NCBI GenBank assembly: GCA_013396635.1
Contig: WBMW01004022.1
Coordinates: 142,082-206,081, forward strand
Length of the DNA stretch: 64,000 nt
Direction of reading: 5' to 3'
Source: Penelope pileata
Taxonomy: Eukaryota; Chordata; Aves; Galliformes; Cracidae
Made by a program: the position numbers and the translations under genes. The notes below the pieces were generated by a model, which saw only the letters and a program-made list of their open reading frames with translations, made no database searches and was not told where the DNA came from. Positions 25,501 through 37,691 of this stretch are shown piece by piece. Within the stretch, counting starts at the first letter, position 1. Each line of letters begins with the position of its first letter.

Positions 25501-28500
25501 GAAGGTTTAAAGCAATCTTGGTTTTAACTGTAGTGAGAGAGCAGCATTCATGTTTTTTGTTTGACCAGCAGAAAGAAGGAGAGGGCAGGAATCTCTACTG
25601 GCATCACAACCCTGATGAGCGCACCTCTACCCGCACCTCCAGGAAAAAGAAATAAAAAATTCTTAGACTTCTTCTTAGCTGATGCACTAAACCTGGAAAT
25701 GGAGCTAGAACCCCAAACACGAGCTTTGCCGCACAAGGAACGGAGAAGTGGAAAACCCGCTCTGCCCTCTGACGCTGTCGTTGAACACGGAGGTGTCCCC
25801 AGCGGGCAGGACCCCGCGGCTAAGATGTGCCGTGCTCAGAGGTGCCAGGAGAGACCCTTCTCAACAAATTACCAAGAGTTTATCATGAATTTCCCTGAGA
25901 GACAGGCGCATCCTGCAGCCTTCTGCACATGAAAGGTTCCAGGACAAGAAAAACAGCCCCTGCTCAAGGAAAAGTCCTGGTTCAACTGCGGTTTGAAAGC
26001 ACGGGCTCCTGCTTTGATGCACTGCCAGCAGTCGCCTCCAGCGAGGAAGCCTGGGCTGAGTCACGGCACCGGCACAGGGACCTTGCCAATCAGGGCTGAA
26101 AAGCAGGAACAGAACTTTGCATTTTCTCCCCGCTTTTCCTCCTCGCTCTGCCACACTTGTTCCTGCACAGTAGCTCTGAGCAATTGCACGCTGTACACCA
26201 GCAGAACAGAAACAGAACCGCACCGCAGAGCCGGGGAGTGTCTGCCCATCAGTGCCCTTTTTTTTTTTTTCCCCCTAAAAGGAAAAAAAATTAAGACAAG
26301 GGTGCGTTAAAGGACTGAAAGGTTCTTACCAACTTGAATGAATAGGAGTTCACTACTTTCCACACCTGTGGAACCACAAGCCAAAAGCTCACACTGCTTC
26401 TGCACCACCTCCTTAAATGCTGTTTCCCCCAAGCTGAGTTAGTTCATACATAAATCCAGAAAGAAACTCCTAAGTCCCAAAGACAACCTCAAGAGAAAGA
26501 AGCCCAGCCCCAGTCTGCTCTCAAACCGGGGATGAAACACGTCGCAGGTTGATCCATTTCACATTTACAGAAAACACATGGGTCAAAGCAGTGTCTGTTA
26601 CTAAAATCCTGCATTAAGACTCCAAACCATCACACAGTTCGGTTGTCATGCCACGTCCCTATCCCCGGCTGACTCAAGGCATTTCCTTGCCTCCTTCACA
26701 CTGCCCTCCCAACCTATTGCTATGCAAATCCCTATTAAAGGAAAAGCAGTGGTAACATCTTTTCAGTCTTCTCAGCCCCATTTGGCAGTGCTGGTAACAG
26801 AATTACTAACCCAACACGTTCTTTACTTACAGACCCAACCAAAATTGCAAATCATCATCTGCTGTAGCTGCTGACATGACTCCAGTGGAGCATTTGAAAT
26901 CTCACTCCATGCTTCTTTATTGTTTTATCTATCCAGCCCAACTACTAATTTAAAGGAAACTGTGCTGGATGCTCTAATTGACCCTGTTCCCTTCCTTCCC
27001 CAGTTTGTCTCTATAATTAGCCCTTTCCAGCTCAGCCTAGCAAACAGAATCAGCAGCAGGACCTTTTGCAGCCACACCCTGCAGACCACAGCAACTGGCT
27101 CACATTGTTTGCCCGAACCAACACGCATCTCTGACTAGCTGCTCCGGGACAAAAAAGCGAAGAAGAAAAAAGACAGCAAGAGTAAACACGTCGCCATCGT
27201 TTTCCAGCATGAAATGAGGAGCCAACCCAAATGACAACTTAACCTGCACCATTAATCCACTGGGCATCCATAGTAAGAAGGTGAGCAAAGCCAACACCAG
27301 TGTCTGTCTCAAAGCAACATCCAGCTGCACAGCCAGCACCAAATTCACATAGGTAGGACTTGCACTGCTGCATATTTGAACACATGAAATGCAGAGAATG
27401 AATCAGTATCGAGTAAGGCACTGGGAGGACCCACACCTTATTTGCTTGAGGAATTGGATGGCACGTACAGAATGAGGAAGGGAAATAACAAAAGAAAAAA
27501 AAATAGTCTTATCAGTAAGCAAATGCCACCGAGGAATATTTACTGCCCTCCTTGCCTCTACAACAGGCTGAGCAGAGTTTTGTTTATTTTCAGGTATTTT
27601 CAAGCAGACAATCCAGCACACCAAAGACTAACTTGGCTTTCTGCTCCCATTTTCCCATTTGACTTTGCAACTTGAATCCTTCTGCTGTGACTCTGCAGGC
27701 AGAGCGCTCCACAGAGCTCTTTGTCTCCTGGAGCTCAGGGCCAGATGCGTTTGCCTTTTTGAATGAATTAGCATCGCTGTGTCCTGCTATCTCATCACAG
27801 CTGAGACTGAAGCTCTCATCCTCAGACTCCTCTGCGCGTAAGCTAATACTATTCCAGCATTTCAGAGCACACAAAGATGCGTACTGCCACAACTACCGAA
27901 CAGCCCTCGCTTCATCCAAAATGAGGTTTTTGGCTCTGTGAAACATGAGGATTACACGCAGCGGAATCCTAAAGGACAGCCAGTGGAAAATGCCCCACAC
28001 TGCCCAGACTCAGGCTCGCCCGCGCCACAAAAAGCTTTTTAATTACATGTCACAGCCCCATTTCACGCAGGATAAGAGTCGTAACCCAGCTCGTCTTCCC
28101 TCAGATCAAACAAGCCGTGCTTCTGAGCAAGGATTATCCCCGTCTCGAGTGAGAAGTTTCTCACCTTTGTCTCTCCCCTGCTTTAGAAGTCTCTGTGGTT
28201 GTGGCTTTGTAATCTAGGTTCACAAAGCTGCCAATCCCAGATCTTACCATAAAAAGGTCCAAAACAGCCTAGACTACGAATGAATGCAGGGGATAAAGGA
28301 GGATGGAGGGATAGGGACGGTGGGAGGACAAGAAAAGAAGAAAACTCTTCCTTAGTTGAAAGCATACGCTCAGCCCCATCTTAAAATCAGCTCCAACACC
28401 CCCATGCAGCTGAAAATAACTTTTTACAATGGAAACATTTGTACAACTTCACTGAAATAGCCACTTCTCTCGCTCATCCTGCAGCATTTCGTTGGACGCT

Positions 28501-29431
28501 TTCAGTTTCCAGACCTTGAGAAGCTCAAGGACCCTCAGAAAAGGTCCTATCAAGATATAGAAAAGCAAGCAGAAATTTCGACATTTAGAAAATTAAATGG
28601 CAGCTGACAGGAGCCTCACTAATTACAGCAGGATCTAAACCTGTAATGATCCTTCACCTAAGGAAAATTGTTCAAGTTTTTTGAATACTTGTCCCCTTCA
28701 CCCCCTGAACAGCATACCTAAAAGAAAAGTATGTAGTTTAATGCTCCCAGAAAACCCACAAAGAAGAGAAAGTCATTCCAGATCAAAGGTCTCCAAAAAC
28801 TCTTTTTGAGTCCCTGCTCGAGTTAACTTACACAGCACATGGCACACAGAAAAACGGCACCCAAAACACTTCAAATCCATGTCTACGTGGCGAGTTTTAA
28901 TTTCAAAAGCCCCTTTTGTTTGAATGAAGAGGCATTCTTTCAAGGATTTCATTTTCAGTAGAAATAAACATAACGCAAGAGACAAGATTGCAATCTTCCC
29001 AGCAAGTATCAGACACTGAGCTACTTCTAAACCGAGGTTCAGATGAGTTTTATGTGTAATTGAAAGTCATCCATATTCAGCACCAGAGAGCTCCCATCGG
29101 GGCCCTCCTTCAGACAACAACAGTCGCATAAAACTTCTCACCCAGCTTTAATCCTTGGGTGTCACAGGCTCCTGGACAAACCAAAAATGAAAGCAGCACC
29201 AGCGCTTGCATTCGAGCCAGACAGCAGCACTGATGAGCAGTAAAAACCAGAAGAAGAAACTTTAACAAAGTATAAAAAGCCCAAAAGCCAAGTGGCTCTG
29301 CAACAAAGAATGCTCACACCTTCTCTCATGGAAGAACAAAATACAGGAAAGTGTGCAGGCACTTTCTTTCCCTGTTGTGGTTGTTGGATCATCCTTCTTT
29401 CCAGCAAAGACACGTAATGATGAGTTCTCAG

Positions 29432-29500
29432 CACTACAAGAGGGCATGTTCTTCTGTGCTCTTTTNNCACTGCAAGAGGGCTTTTTTTTCGGTTCTTTTT
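29432..29500. repeat. Local duplication split by an NN assembly join
   Basis: CACTACAAGAGGGC at 29432-29445 recurs as CACTGCAAGAGGGC at 29468-29481, each followed by a T-rich stretch, with two N's between them at 29466-29467. This is most easily read as an imperfect contig join or a collapsed tandem repeat in front of the T run at 29499-29514. Confidence 0.6.
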
Positions 29501-32500
29501 TTTTTTTTTTTTTTGCCTTTATTTCACTGTTCCTTCCCCATTCACTGGAGGTGCTCTATTTATTTTCCCTCGCGTTTCTGGTATTGTTCACCACAGCTGA
29601 ATAGTGACGGCTCCAGAGATGTATTTAAATGAAACAAATGGAGGGAGAGGGATAGGAACAGAACGTATAGTGAATCTGAGCTCAGAAACAATACTTCCAA
29701 AGGCAGGCTTGCCCTTCCCATTTTGTCATTAAAAAAAAAGAAAAGAAAAAGGGATGTGATCATGGAACAATGTGCCTGAACCCACGACACTTCTACGGAG
29801 TGGCAGGGGCAAGCCATGGGCAACTGCTGCAAGTAATCTCCCTTGGTAATTTATTGCTGAGAGTTACAATTTCAGTCCAGCAAGAATATCATTGCTGAAG
29901 GTTAATAAATTCCTTAAGCAAATCACAGAGATGTATTTGGAGAAGCACAACTCTGCCATCAGCCTTCAAACAGGCCCCGTGCCTTCCCGTGAGGAACTGG
30001 ACAATCGTCTCCGGCTGAACCAGACAAGGGTAATGCAGGCAGCAGAAAAAGTGATTTTGGCTCTGAAATTCCTACCTGCAGACTCCTCGGTTACTTTTGG
30101 ATAGCTAATTGTGTTTTTGATTGAGTAAGAACGCTACGATTCCGCACTGGCATTAGATTCCAACTAGCAACACACAGCCTTTCACCCTCAGCTGGCAAGG
30201 AAACCCCAGTTCCCCACTGAACGACGAGCTGGCCTCGGACTGACCTGTTTGAACCACTCCTGGCTCTGCCTACGCCACTGTGCTGAACCCAGCCACAAAC
30301 CCTTTTCTGAGGGATTTATCTGCTGCAAGCACATGACCTGACCTCTGCTCCGCGTTGTCCTGCTACCTCCGAGCGCACCCCGAGGCACGGGGAAGCATCC
30401 CTGGGTGAGATGATCCGAGGCGATGGCCACGGTGACCCGTCTGCCCCCCTGACACGAAATGCGAGTGTCTGCCTGCGGGGATTACCTGTGCAGCAGTCTC
30501 CCCGTGAAACACGGGAGGACAAGCGCGTCACTGCTGCTCACTGAGATGTTTCCCCTCGCTGCAGGATGGCCCAGATCCAGACCGAGCTGCCTGCCTGCCG
30601 CATCCTCCTCCGGCTTCAGCGAGCCCTGAGCCAGCAGTATCTTTATTCCCCGATGAAAAGAAACAGGATAACAATGGTGCTGCTTTTAAATGACTTCTGC
30701 CAAAACCCCTCTTCCAACAGGAGTTGTTCACTTGTCCTCACCACCGACAGCAGCAACAAATCCCACACAACCACCCTCCGCTCGCTGACCGGTCGGCACA
30801 CGGGGCTGAACGCAGCCTTAAGGTGTGCGCTCACAGCTCCTAATTGCCAAAGAAGCCCCCCAAAAAGATGATGTACAAACAGAACCTCGCTCTTTCAACA
30901 GCACTAGTTCTGAAGCCTTACAAAGTTGCTTAACAAAATTTAATCAAGCGCTAAATTTCTAATGATCTATTGCATTCGATTTTTTTTTTTTTTTGCACCT
31001 AATGGAACCGCATTCCTCAACAATTAAATCATTTGGTAATTCCTTCCAGGGGAGGTTGTTGTCCTACACACTCAACAAACACAAACCAAGGTAACAGTTC
31101 CTTACCTCGGATAAGTCCTGCAGAAGTAAAAATGTCACCGTTTTTAAGAACTGTGTCTCAGTCTACGTTATGGAAAAACAGTACGGTTACGGAAGCCTCC
31201 TAAAGTAAATATTTTAAGTGAACTGTTCGGTGCTCATCACTCAGAAAAAAAACAACACATAGGTGCGGAATACAATAAAAGAATTCTTGGCCGTCTATCA
31301 AAAGCATTCACAGTGTGGGTTGACGTGGTGCTTTTTTGCCCCCTGCAGAAATTTCAGTTTTTCAGAGATGGGCTGGACACCGCGCTCCCATCACCGCCCA
31401 GCCAGCCCTGGCTGACCACCGTGCCTGGGAGCACGTGCCCTGCTGAAGGCTGTTCGGCACAAATCACAGAAGACAGACTTGAGAATTTTGATTAAAAACC
31501 AGCACAGAGGCTGTGGGATTATCAGTGTTTGATGGATGGCATAAGCAGAGACTGCAAACAGACATCTGGAGAGGACTGGACACTACGCTCAAGGTCACTC
31601 CATGGTGCATTCAAGGTCAGGGATCAGCAAATAAGATTCATATCCGACAGAGAAGTCCATAGCCTGCATTCACATAAAAAAGTCTTTCTCATCTAGGGGC
31701 TCTGAGCCCATTTCACTTCAAAGGCTTCACTCAGGCTGCTGGTCACAAAAGCAGAACGAAAACCAGAACATGCAAAAGCACAAGGCCCCACTAATCCTCT
31801 TGCAGCCGCACCGTGGCGGCACGTGAGCCGGCAGCGGTCCCTGCAGCCGCCGTGCGTCCCGTCCCAGAGCCACCACGCCTCATCAAGAAGGCCTGGCCTA
31901 ATGATTAACAGCGGCCCTCGGGAGGAAACCAAAGGAACCCAGGAAAGCTGGAGCCAATTTCCACTTGGCGGCTTCTTCCCCTTAGCGGAAGATGGGCTTG
32001 GTGCAGGACCCAACCCCATCTATGAAAAAGCCAAAGCGCTTCACGGGGCCCTTACAAACCCCTAAAAATGGCGCAAGGGATGCCAGCAGGCTGCTGAGCG
32101 AGTCGGTGCTGGCGAGGTGATCTGGCTGAGAGCCATCTCCTTTCCCTCCACCATTTCCTGCAGCCACTCACTCAGATCCACTTTCAGCAGAAGCCGGCGG
32201 CTGGACCAGCGTAACAGCACCGGGACAGCACGGTGCTGGCATCGCACACCTGCGAACTCCGAGCAGAACGATGAGCTCCCAGTGAGGCTTCTGAACAAGG
32301 GCAGGGATCAGGGACAACCCCGCTCTCCTCAGATGCTTCGTCCGACCCGTGGAAGGTTCATTGCCCCTCACATTGCCACCTGCAAGCCACAGGCTGGAAA
32401 TGACTGATGCGAGCCAGCAACGGCAGGAGCACAATGTTGTCACTGTAAAGTTAAACCTCTAGCAGCAAAAATATGCAACTGAGTAACGTTACAGTTTGTG

Positions 32501-34629
32501 GTGGGAAAAAGGCAATTCTCGTGCTACGTTCAGCTATAACAGCTCTCCATAGGCACCAGCTATATGATTCAGCTAAAGCTGCGACCGCTAACAGAGCCCT
32601 CGGTCCTGCTGGTATTTCAACAGACACACCGACCAGCTCAGTTCTAAAGACCACCCTCCATCGGGCTTCCCTTTTGGATCCTGACATTTTCTGAGGATGC
32701 GTGGTTTGCTGAGCTTGCTCTTTGATCTTCAGCTTCCCAGATACACAAGTTAAAGCACTCAGTGCAATCACAGGAGCGAGAAACGTGTCACCGCGATCCT
32801 CGACCTGCTGAGCACAGCAGCAAGATGACACTGAGCCCAGCAGAGAAAGCAAAGTCTATTGCATTTCCCTTTTTATCTCCTGCATCATCTGGCAACAGTT
32901 TCACAGTTTACACAGGCTAAATCCCAGACACCCATGCTTTCACACACCTCTCCAAACCTCCGGGAAAAATTCACAAAAAGACAAAACCATGGCCGTAACC
33001 TCGACGGGGAGATGGCTGCGATGCTCTGCACTGCGCCTTGCAGTGAACCCAGGCACCCAGCCTGCCAGCACGGAGCAGGAAGCCCAGGCACAGCGTGCTG
33101 CTCTCAGAGCAAGGAGCCTTCCAGACACCAGCAGAGATCTCTCATTATCCTGCTCCTGTCTGAAGGAAGGCTCGAGAAAGTCTCAAATTTGCAAACTTTA
33201 AGCCGCCAGCCTTTAAATATTTATGCTCATGTTTACTTTTCTAAAGGAGAAATCCCATTCGCTCAAGAGGAAGTTAAGCAAATGCAGGCACGCAGGACCG
33301 CAGCCTGAGACAATCAGGCAGCTCCTTCCCACCTCCACAAATAGAGCTCCCGACGCCGAACCCCACCCCGAGCCCCACGGAGCCCACAGCCCCACGACAG
33401 CCAGCAACCCCTGCAAGCAGCCACCAGGTTCCTCCCGACAGCCCTCCCACAGCGCTTGGTGCATGCCAGCGCTTTGTGAGGGCTCCCCATGCAGCAGGAG
33501 CTACGATTCCACCGTATTTATAACAGAGCTGGGAGCAGGAACCTACAGACCCAGCCAAACCAGCCAGGACGCTCCCGCAGCGGTGCTCGACGACGCTGCT
33601 TTCCCCCAGTAAATGTACCTATGGGGGAATTGCACCCAACGGTCTGAACGCAAGCTGAACTGGCAGGAAACATCCCTCCAACCAGACGCACGCTTCTTGC
33701 TGCGCCCACTGAGGAAACACAACCCCAGACCTGACAAACGGCTCCTGGGCTGCATACACTCACTCCCTGTTTTCCTAAACTCTGGCAGCCACAAATTCAG
33801 GATTACGGGGTCGCAGGGCTGAGCCCGGTCTCCCTCATCCCCCGCAGTCCCCTCGCTGCGGTGCCGAGCGCAGGGACCAGCACAGGGACGGGGCTGGGAA
33901 CTGCCCGTGCTGCCAGGACTCCCCCTGTTGACCTGTGGGCGAGGCGGAGGCGTGACTGATCCCCGCTGGGATCCTGAGCAGCCCGAGCCCATCCCCGGGG
34001 AAACGGAGCAGCACTCGGGCAGCGAGGAGCTGTGGTGCAGTCCCCTCGGAACGGGCTGCAGTAAGGCTGCAGTTGGGCTGCACAGGTACCGTCCGGTTTC
34101 ACGTTTCCGAGCGCCCCACCTCGCATGCTTGGCATTCTCAGAGGCTTTCTTGCAAACAGGATGAACGCTAAAATGGCCACGACAAGGAGAATTCAGGCAC
34201 ACGGTGTTTGGTTGAACGTTAGAGACGGGAGCTACGGCTCCCACAGACTGGCGGAGAACACAGCCTGAGCACGGGGCGTTAACTCAGCGTCACCCTCGCT
34301 GATCACTGCTGGCATCGCCGTGCCACCACGGATGGACCGGGCCACAGCAGCCCATTGTGTCACGCTGCTCCGTTACGTCGGTGCCATCAGCCTGCACCAG
34401 AGCCCCAGGGACAGCGGGAGCAGAGCAGGGCCAGGAGCAGCAGCAGCAGGGTGAGCCCATGCCACAGCCATGGCACGAGATCCCCCCACCGCCCCGCTCC
34501 TCCGGGTGTCACACGCGGGACACTGCCACGGGCAGGGAGAGCTCGGCACCGAGCGGGAGCGAGCGTTCCTCCCGGATTTTGGAAAATTCCAGAAAGCAAC
34601 AGAGCCCAGAGTGCTTCACCAACAACAGG

Positions 34630-35071
34630 GGGGCAGAGAGGGACAGGGGAGGGGGCAGAGAGGGACAGGGGAGGGCTGCACAGGGCTGGGGGCAATGGTA
34701 TAGGGGTGAATAGAGACTATAGGGCTGTATACAGATGTAGGGCTGGGGATAGAGGGGTGAGCGCAGAAAGTATAGGGGTCAAGGTACAGGGGTGCACAGA
34801 AAGATAGAGGGACAAACAGAAGGTACAGGGCTGAACACAGAGGTGCAGAGTTGCACGGAGATATAGGTGAAGGCATAGGGGTGAGTGCAGAGGTAAAGGG
34901 CTGCACAGATGTAGAGGGTGAGGATGCAGGGTGCACACAGAAGGTACGGGGTGAGCACAGAAGGCACAGGGCTGCGTACAGATACAGGGATGAAGGTACT
35001 GGGGTGAGCACAGAGAGGCACAGAGATGCAGGGGGCGGAGGCATAGGGACGAACAGAGGCAAAGGGCACAC
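34630..35071. repeat. Degenerate G-rich minisatellite next to the assembly gap
   Basis: Two near-identical 21-bp units (GGGGCAGAGAGGGACAGGGGA type) at about 34630-34671 lead into some 400 bases of diverged units of about 20-25 bp. These keep recurring words such as CAGAAGGTACAGGG, GGGGTGAGCACAGA and GGGCTGCACAGA. The plus strand is purine-rich and G-rich throughout. The array runs into the N gap at 35072, so its real length is unknown. The long open frames seen across it come from the repeat and the N's and are not genes. Confidence 0.85.
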
Positions 35072-35496
35072 NNNNNNNNNNNNNNNNNNNNNNNNNNNNN
35101 NNNNNNNNNNNNNNNNNNNNNNNNNNNNNNNNNNNNNNNNNNNNNNNNNNNNNNNNNNNNNNNNNNNNNNNNNNNNNNNNNNNNNNNNNNNNNNNNNNNN
35201 NNNNNNNNNNNNNNNNNNNNNNNNNNNNNNNNNNNNNNNNNNNNNNNNNNNNNNNNNNNNNNNNNNNNNNNNNNNNNNNNNNNNNNNNNNNNNNNNNNNN
35301 NNNNNNNNNNNNNNNNNNNNNNNNNNNNNNNNNNNNNNNNNNNNNNNNNNNNNNNNNNNNNNNNNNNNNNNNNNNNNNNNNNNNNNNNNNNNNNNNNNNN
35401 NNNNNNNNNNNNNNNNNNNNNNNNNNNNNNNNNNNNNNNNNNNNNNNNNNNNNNNNNNNNNNNNNNNNNNNNNNNNNNNNNNNNNNNNNNNNNNNN
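35072..35496. other. Assembly gap (425 N)
   Basis: A run of N's between the minisatellite and the CpG island. It probably hides more minisatellite and GC-rich promoter sequence, and perhaps first exons of MYO9A and/or SENP8. Confidence 0.98.
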
Positions 35497-35770
35497 CCCT
35501 CGCCCGGAGCGCTGTGCCCAGGCCGGGGCCCACGGCACGGGGACGCTCCGGGCGCCGCTGCGCGGGGACAGCCGGGAGCGGGGGCGGCCCGGGGGCTGCG
35601 GGGCTTCAGCGCGGCCCTCAGCGCCCGCGGGGACGAGGCTGTGCGTGGGCGGCGGCGGCGGCTTTAAACTGGAAGGGGGGGAGTTGGGGCGGGTGTGAGG
35701 GCAATGCCTCACCCGGCGGCGGTGGGGCCCTGGCGCTGCCCATCCCTGGGGTGCCCGGGGCCGTGGGTGG
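35497..35770. promoter_or_regulatory. CpG island, probable divergent MYO9A/SENP8 promoter
   Basis: The block is very GC-rich with dense CpG (for example CGCCCGGAGCGC, GGGCGCCGCTGCGCGGGG, GGGCGGCGGCGGCGG), unlike the flanking DNA. It lies between MYO9A to the left on the minus strand and SENP8 to the right on the plus strand, both of which need upstream noncoding exons. The two genes are also head to head in mammals. I could not place transcription starts or donor sites with confidence, and the left edge is lost in the gap. Confidence 0.7.
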
Positions 35771-37648
35771 GCGCTGGGCAGCTGAGCGGGGGGCACCCAG
35801 CCTATGGTGCCGGTGGGGCTGGGGGCCCTTCCAGCAGTGCTGGGATTCCTGAGGCTGTATTTGGGTCTCGTGTTTTGCTTTCATACAGTGAAGGATTTGC
35901 CACACGAACCCGGGAGCAGCTCAGCAGTCCCTATGGCACGTGGCTCCATGCAGGCATCGCCCCGCTCCCTCCTGGTGACCCCCACCACGCTCAGCCCATC
36001 AGGATCCCACCCGGGGCCTTCCTCAGCGACACGCATATGGCCCCCAGCCCCTGACATTTGCCGTGTGTTGTTTTTCCTTCCCCTCTCCTAAGTGATAATT
36101 AGTGCCTCAGTTACAGTGAGTCAGATTAAAGCAATCCTATCATTAATTGCCTTAAGAAACCTTCTGATGTTTTCACACTGTGCTTGGCACAGACGAGGAA
36201 CGAGTGAGGCACCAGCATGGCTGGGTGGCTGTGCCACTTCCCAGCAGATGAGGAGGGGCCATGGTGTTGGGTCCAAAAGAAAATAGAGGAGGGGGTCACA
36301 TCAGTGGCTTCCCTTAGGGAGAGCCCCTGGCTCAGCCCTGCTCTGAGCCCAGTGCTGCTGAGCACCTCTCCTTGTGCGCTGCAGCCACCTCAAGCCCCCA
36401 GGAAGGCAGCAGCTGCTGAGGAGGAGCTGTACCTCAGCCATACGTGGCCCTGCTGGCAGAAAACACGGGGAAAAAACTGCAAACAGCAGACACACCAACA
36501 AGTAGAAGAGAGTGAGAAAGCTCGCCTCGCAGACCTGCTGAAGGCCCCTGGAGACGTCCTCGGGCACGTGGGTGGGGAGAACGGGGTGCCACCATCTGCC
36601 TGCGTTTCCAGATGGCTCCCAAGGATAAGCAGCCACTATTTGCAGTAAGCAGGCATGGATTAAGGGGGGAGAGCACAGCCCAGACAAATAACGCAGCCAA
36701 AGATCGGAAGGAAGGCAGCAGGAGGACGGTCTGAGGCTTGCCCTGTTCTTGTGCCCTTCAGCAGGCGCCGGGCTCCCAGTGCTACTGGACATGGGGTGGT
36801 TGGATGCACTACACTCTTCCATTTTACAAATCACCCTCATAGCCATAATAATACACGTGGAGCAACATGATTTTAACCAAAATTCAGGGAGCTTGCAGTA
36901 ACCAGTGCAACACTTGCCTTTAATGAGCAAAGTTTTGGTGACTTTAAAAGGCAACAGATACTTGGCGGACTTGCCAGCCTCGCTGGTACTTGAACTACTG
37001 AAATCTTGAGCAGGAACCTAGAGAACTAGCCTAGAAATTCCCACTGGAGGGAGCTGGTTTGTTTGTGCTGTTTTCGTTCGCTTCCCCTTACTCAGCGCTG
37101 CCTTGCCCCATGCAGGCGGGCCAGCAGGTTTTCCTGGAACAGGTCACGCGTCTGGCACGGCGCAGCGGCACTGTCTGCGGGGTGAAGGGAGCCCGTAGCC
37201 ATCAGACAGCCTTCAGAAGAGCTCAGCAAGCACCAGGGATGCAGACATCACAGCCGTTGTCACTGAGCAGTTCAAACACTGCAACACCAACTGATTTCTC
37301 CTGTACCACTTGATTTTCTTCTGTGCAAAGAGCAGAGCTGAAGGAGTTCCTGAGCAGGAACTGCTCTGAGATCACCCACGGCACAGATGAAGATTGTAAC
37401 CATGAAACATTTATCTCATGGAGACACGTGCTGCTCCTGGAGCCCGGCTCAGCCTGTCACACGCTGCGCGTCCTCAGCCTTGCCACCTGGCAGATGCTGC
37501 CAACGCTGATCCTTCAGATGCTGCTCTGGGAGACGTGGTCTGCCGCTCCCTGCCTGCTGAGGAGGAGCATGCGATGTCTGTCGCACTGTATCTTGTCAAA
37601 GGTGTGGTCTCCTTGTGTAATGCCTCCTCTACCCTTTCTGTTTTCCAG
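35771..37648 (+). other. SENP8: Probable SENP8 5'UTR intron
   Basis: From the CpG island to the acceptor at 37647-37648 (CCCTTTCTGTTTTCCAG) I find no convincing coding exon. A motif-rich stretch at 36091-36185 has TAATTA-type homeodomain words and TGAGTCA (AP-1 type). Otherwise it is unremarkable. The intron reading depends on a first exon in or near the CpG island. Confidence 0.5.
36091..36185. promoter_or_regulatory. Possible conserved noncoding element in the SENP8 leader intron
   Basis: AT-rich stretch with ATAATTAG, TGAGTCA, ATCATTAATTGCC and TTCTGATG words packed closely, contrasting with GC-rich surroundings. Candidate enhancer by appearance only. Confidence 0.2.
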
Positions 37649-37691
37649 CTTTTGAAGTTTCCTGGAGTGCAGTGGCCCCGCTGGGCGCAGG
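37649..37691 (+). other. SENP8: SENP8 5'UTR segment of the coding exon
   Basis: A pyrimidine tract and CAG at 37646-37648 form a good acceptor, so the exon probably starts at 37649 and gives a 43-base leader before the ATG. The start context GCGCAGGATGG has G at +4 but C at -3. Confidence 0.6.

Larger units (their letters stand above)
4694..34600 (-). other. MYO9A: Large MYO9A 5'UTR intron (about 30 kb)
   Basis: Between the MYO9A acceptor at 4694 and the CpG island near 35 kb I see no exon with coding potential on either strand. The many open frames are short, compositionally biased and lack domains. Contents I can name: a CR1 LINE at 6258-6786, an LTR fragment at 8640-8873, scattered A or T runs (for example 11024-11041, 29499-29514, 30979-30994), an assembly join at 29466, and some motif-dense stretches described as candidate enhancers. 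The remainder is unremarkable intronic sequence. The intron reading assumes that the MYO9A promoter lies in the CpG island. Confidence 0.6.

Noticed and set aside
33543..34244. 233-codon open frame on the minus strand
   Set aside because: Low-information Pro/Ser/Cys-rich product, no family resemblance, and located in the presumed MYO9A leader intron.
34616..35852. Open frames of 305-359 codons around the gap
   Set aside because: They are mostly N's and translated minisatellite units; they are artefacts of the repeat and the gap.
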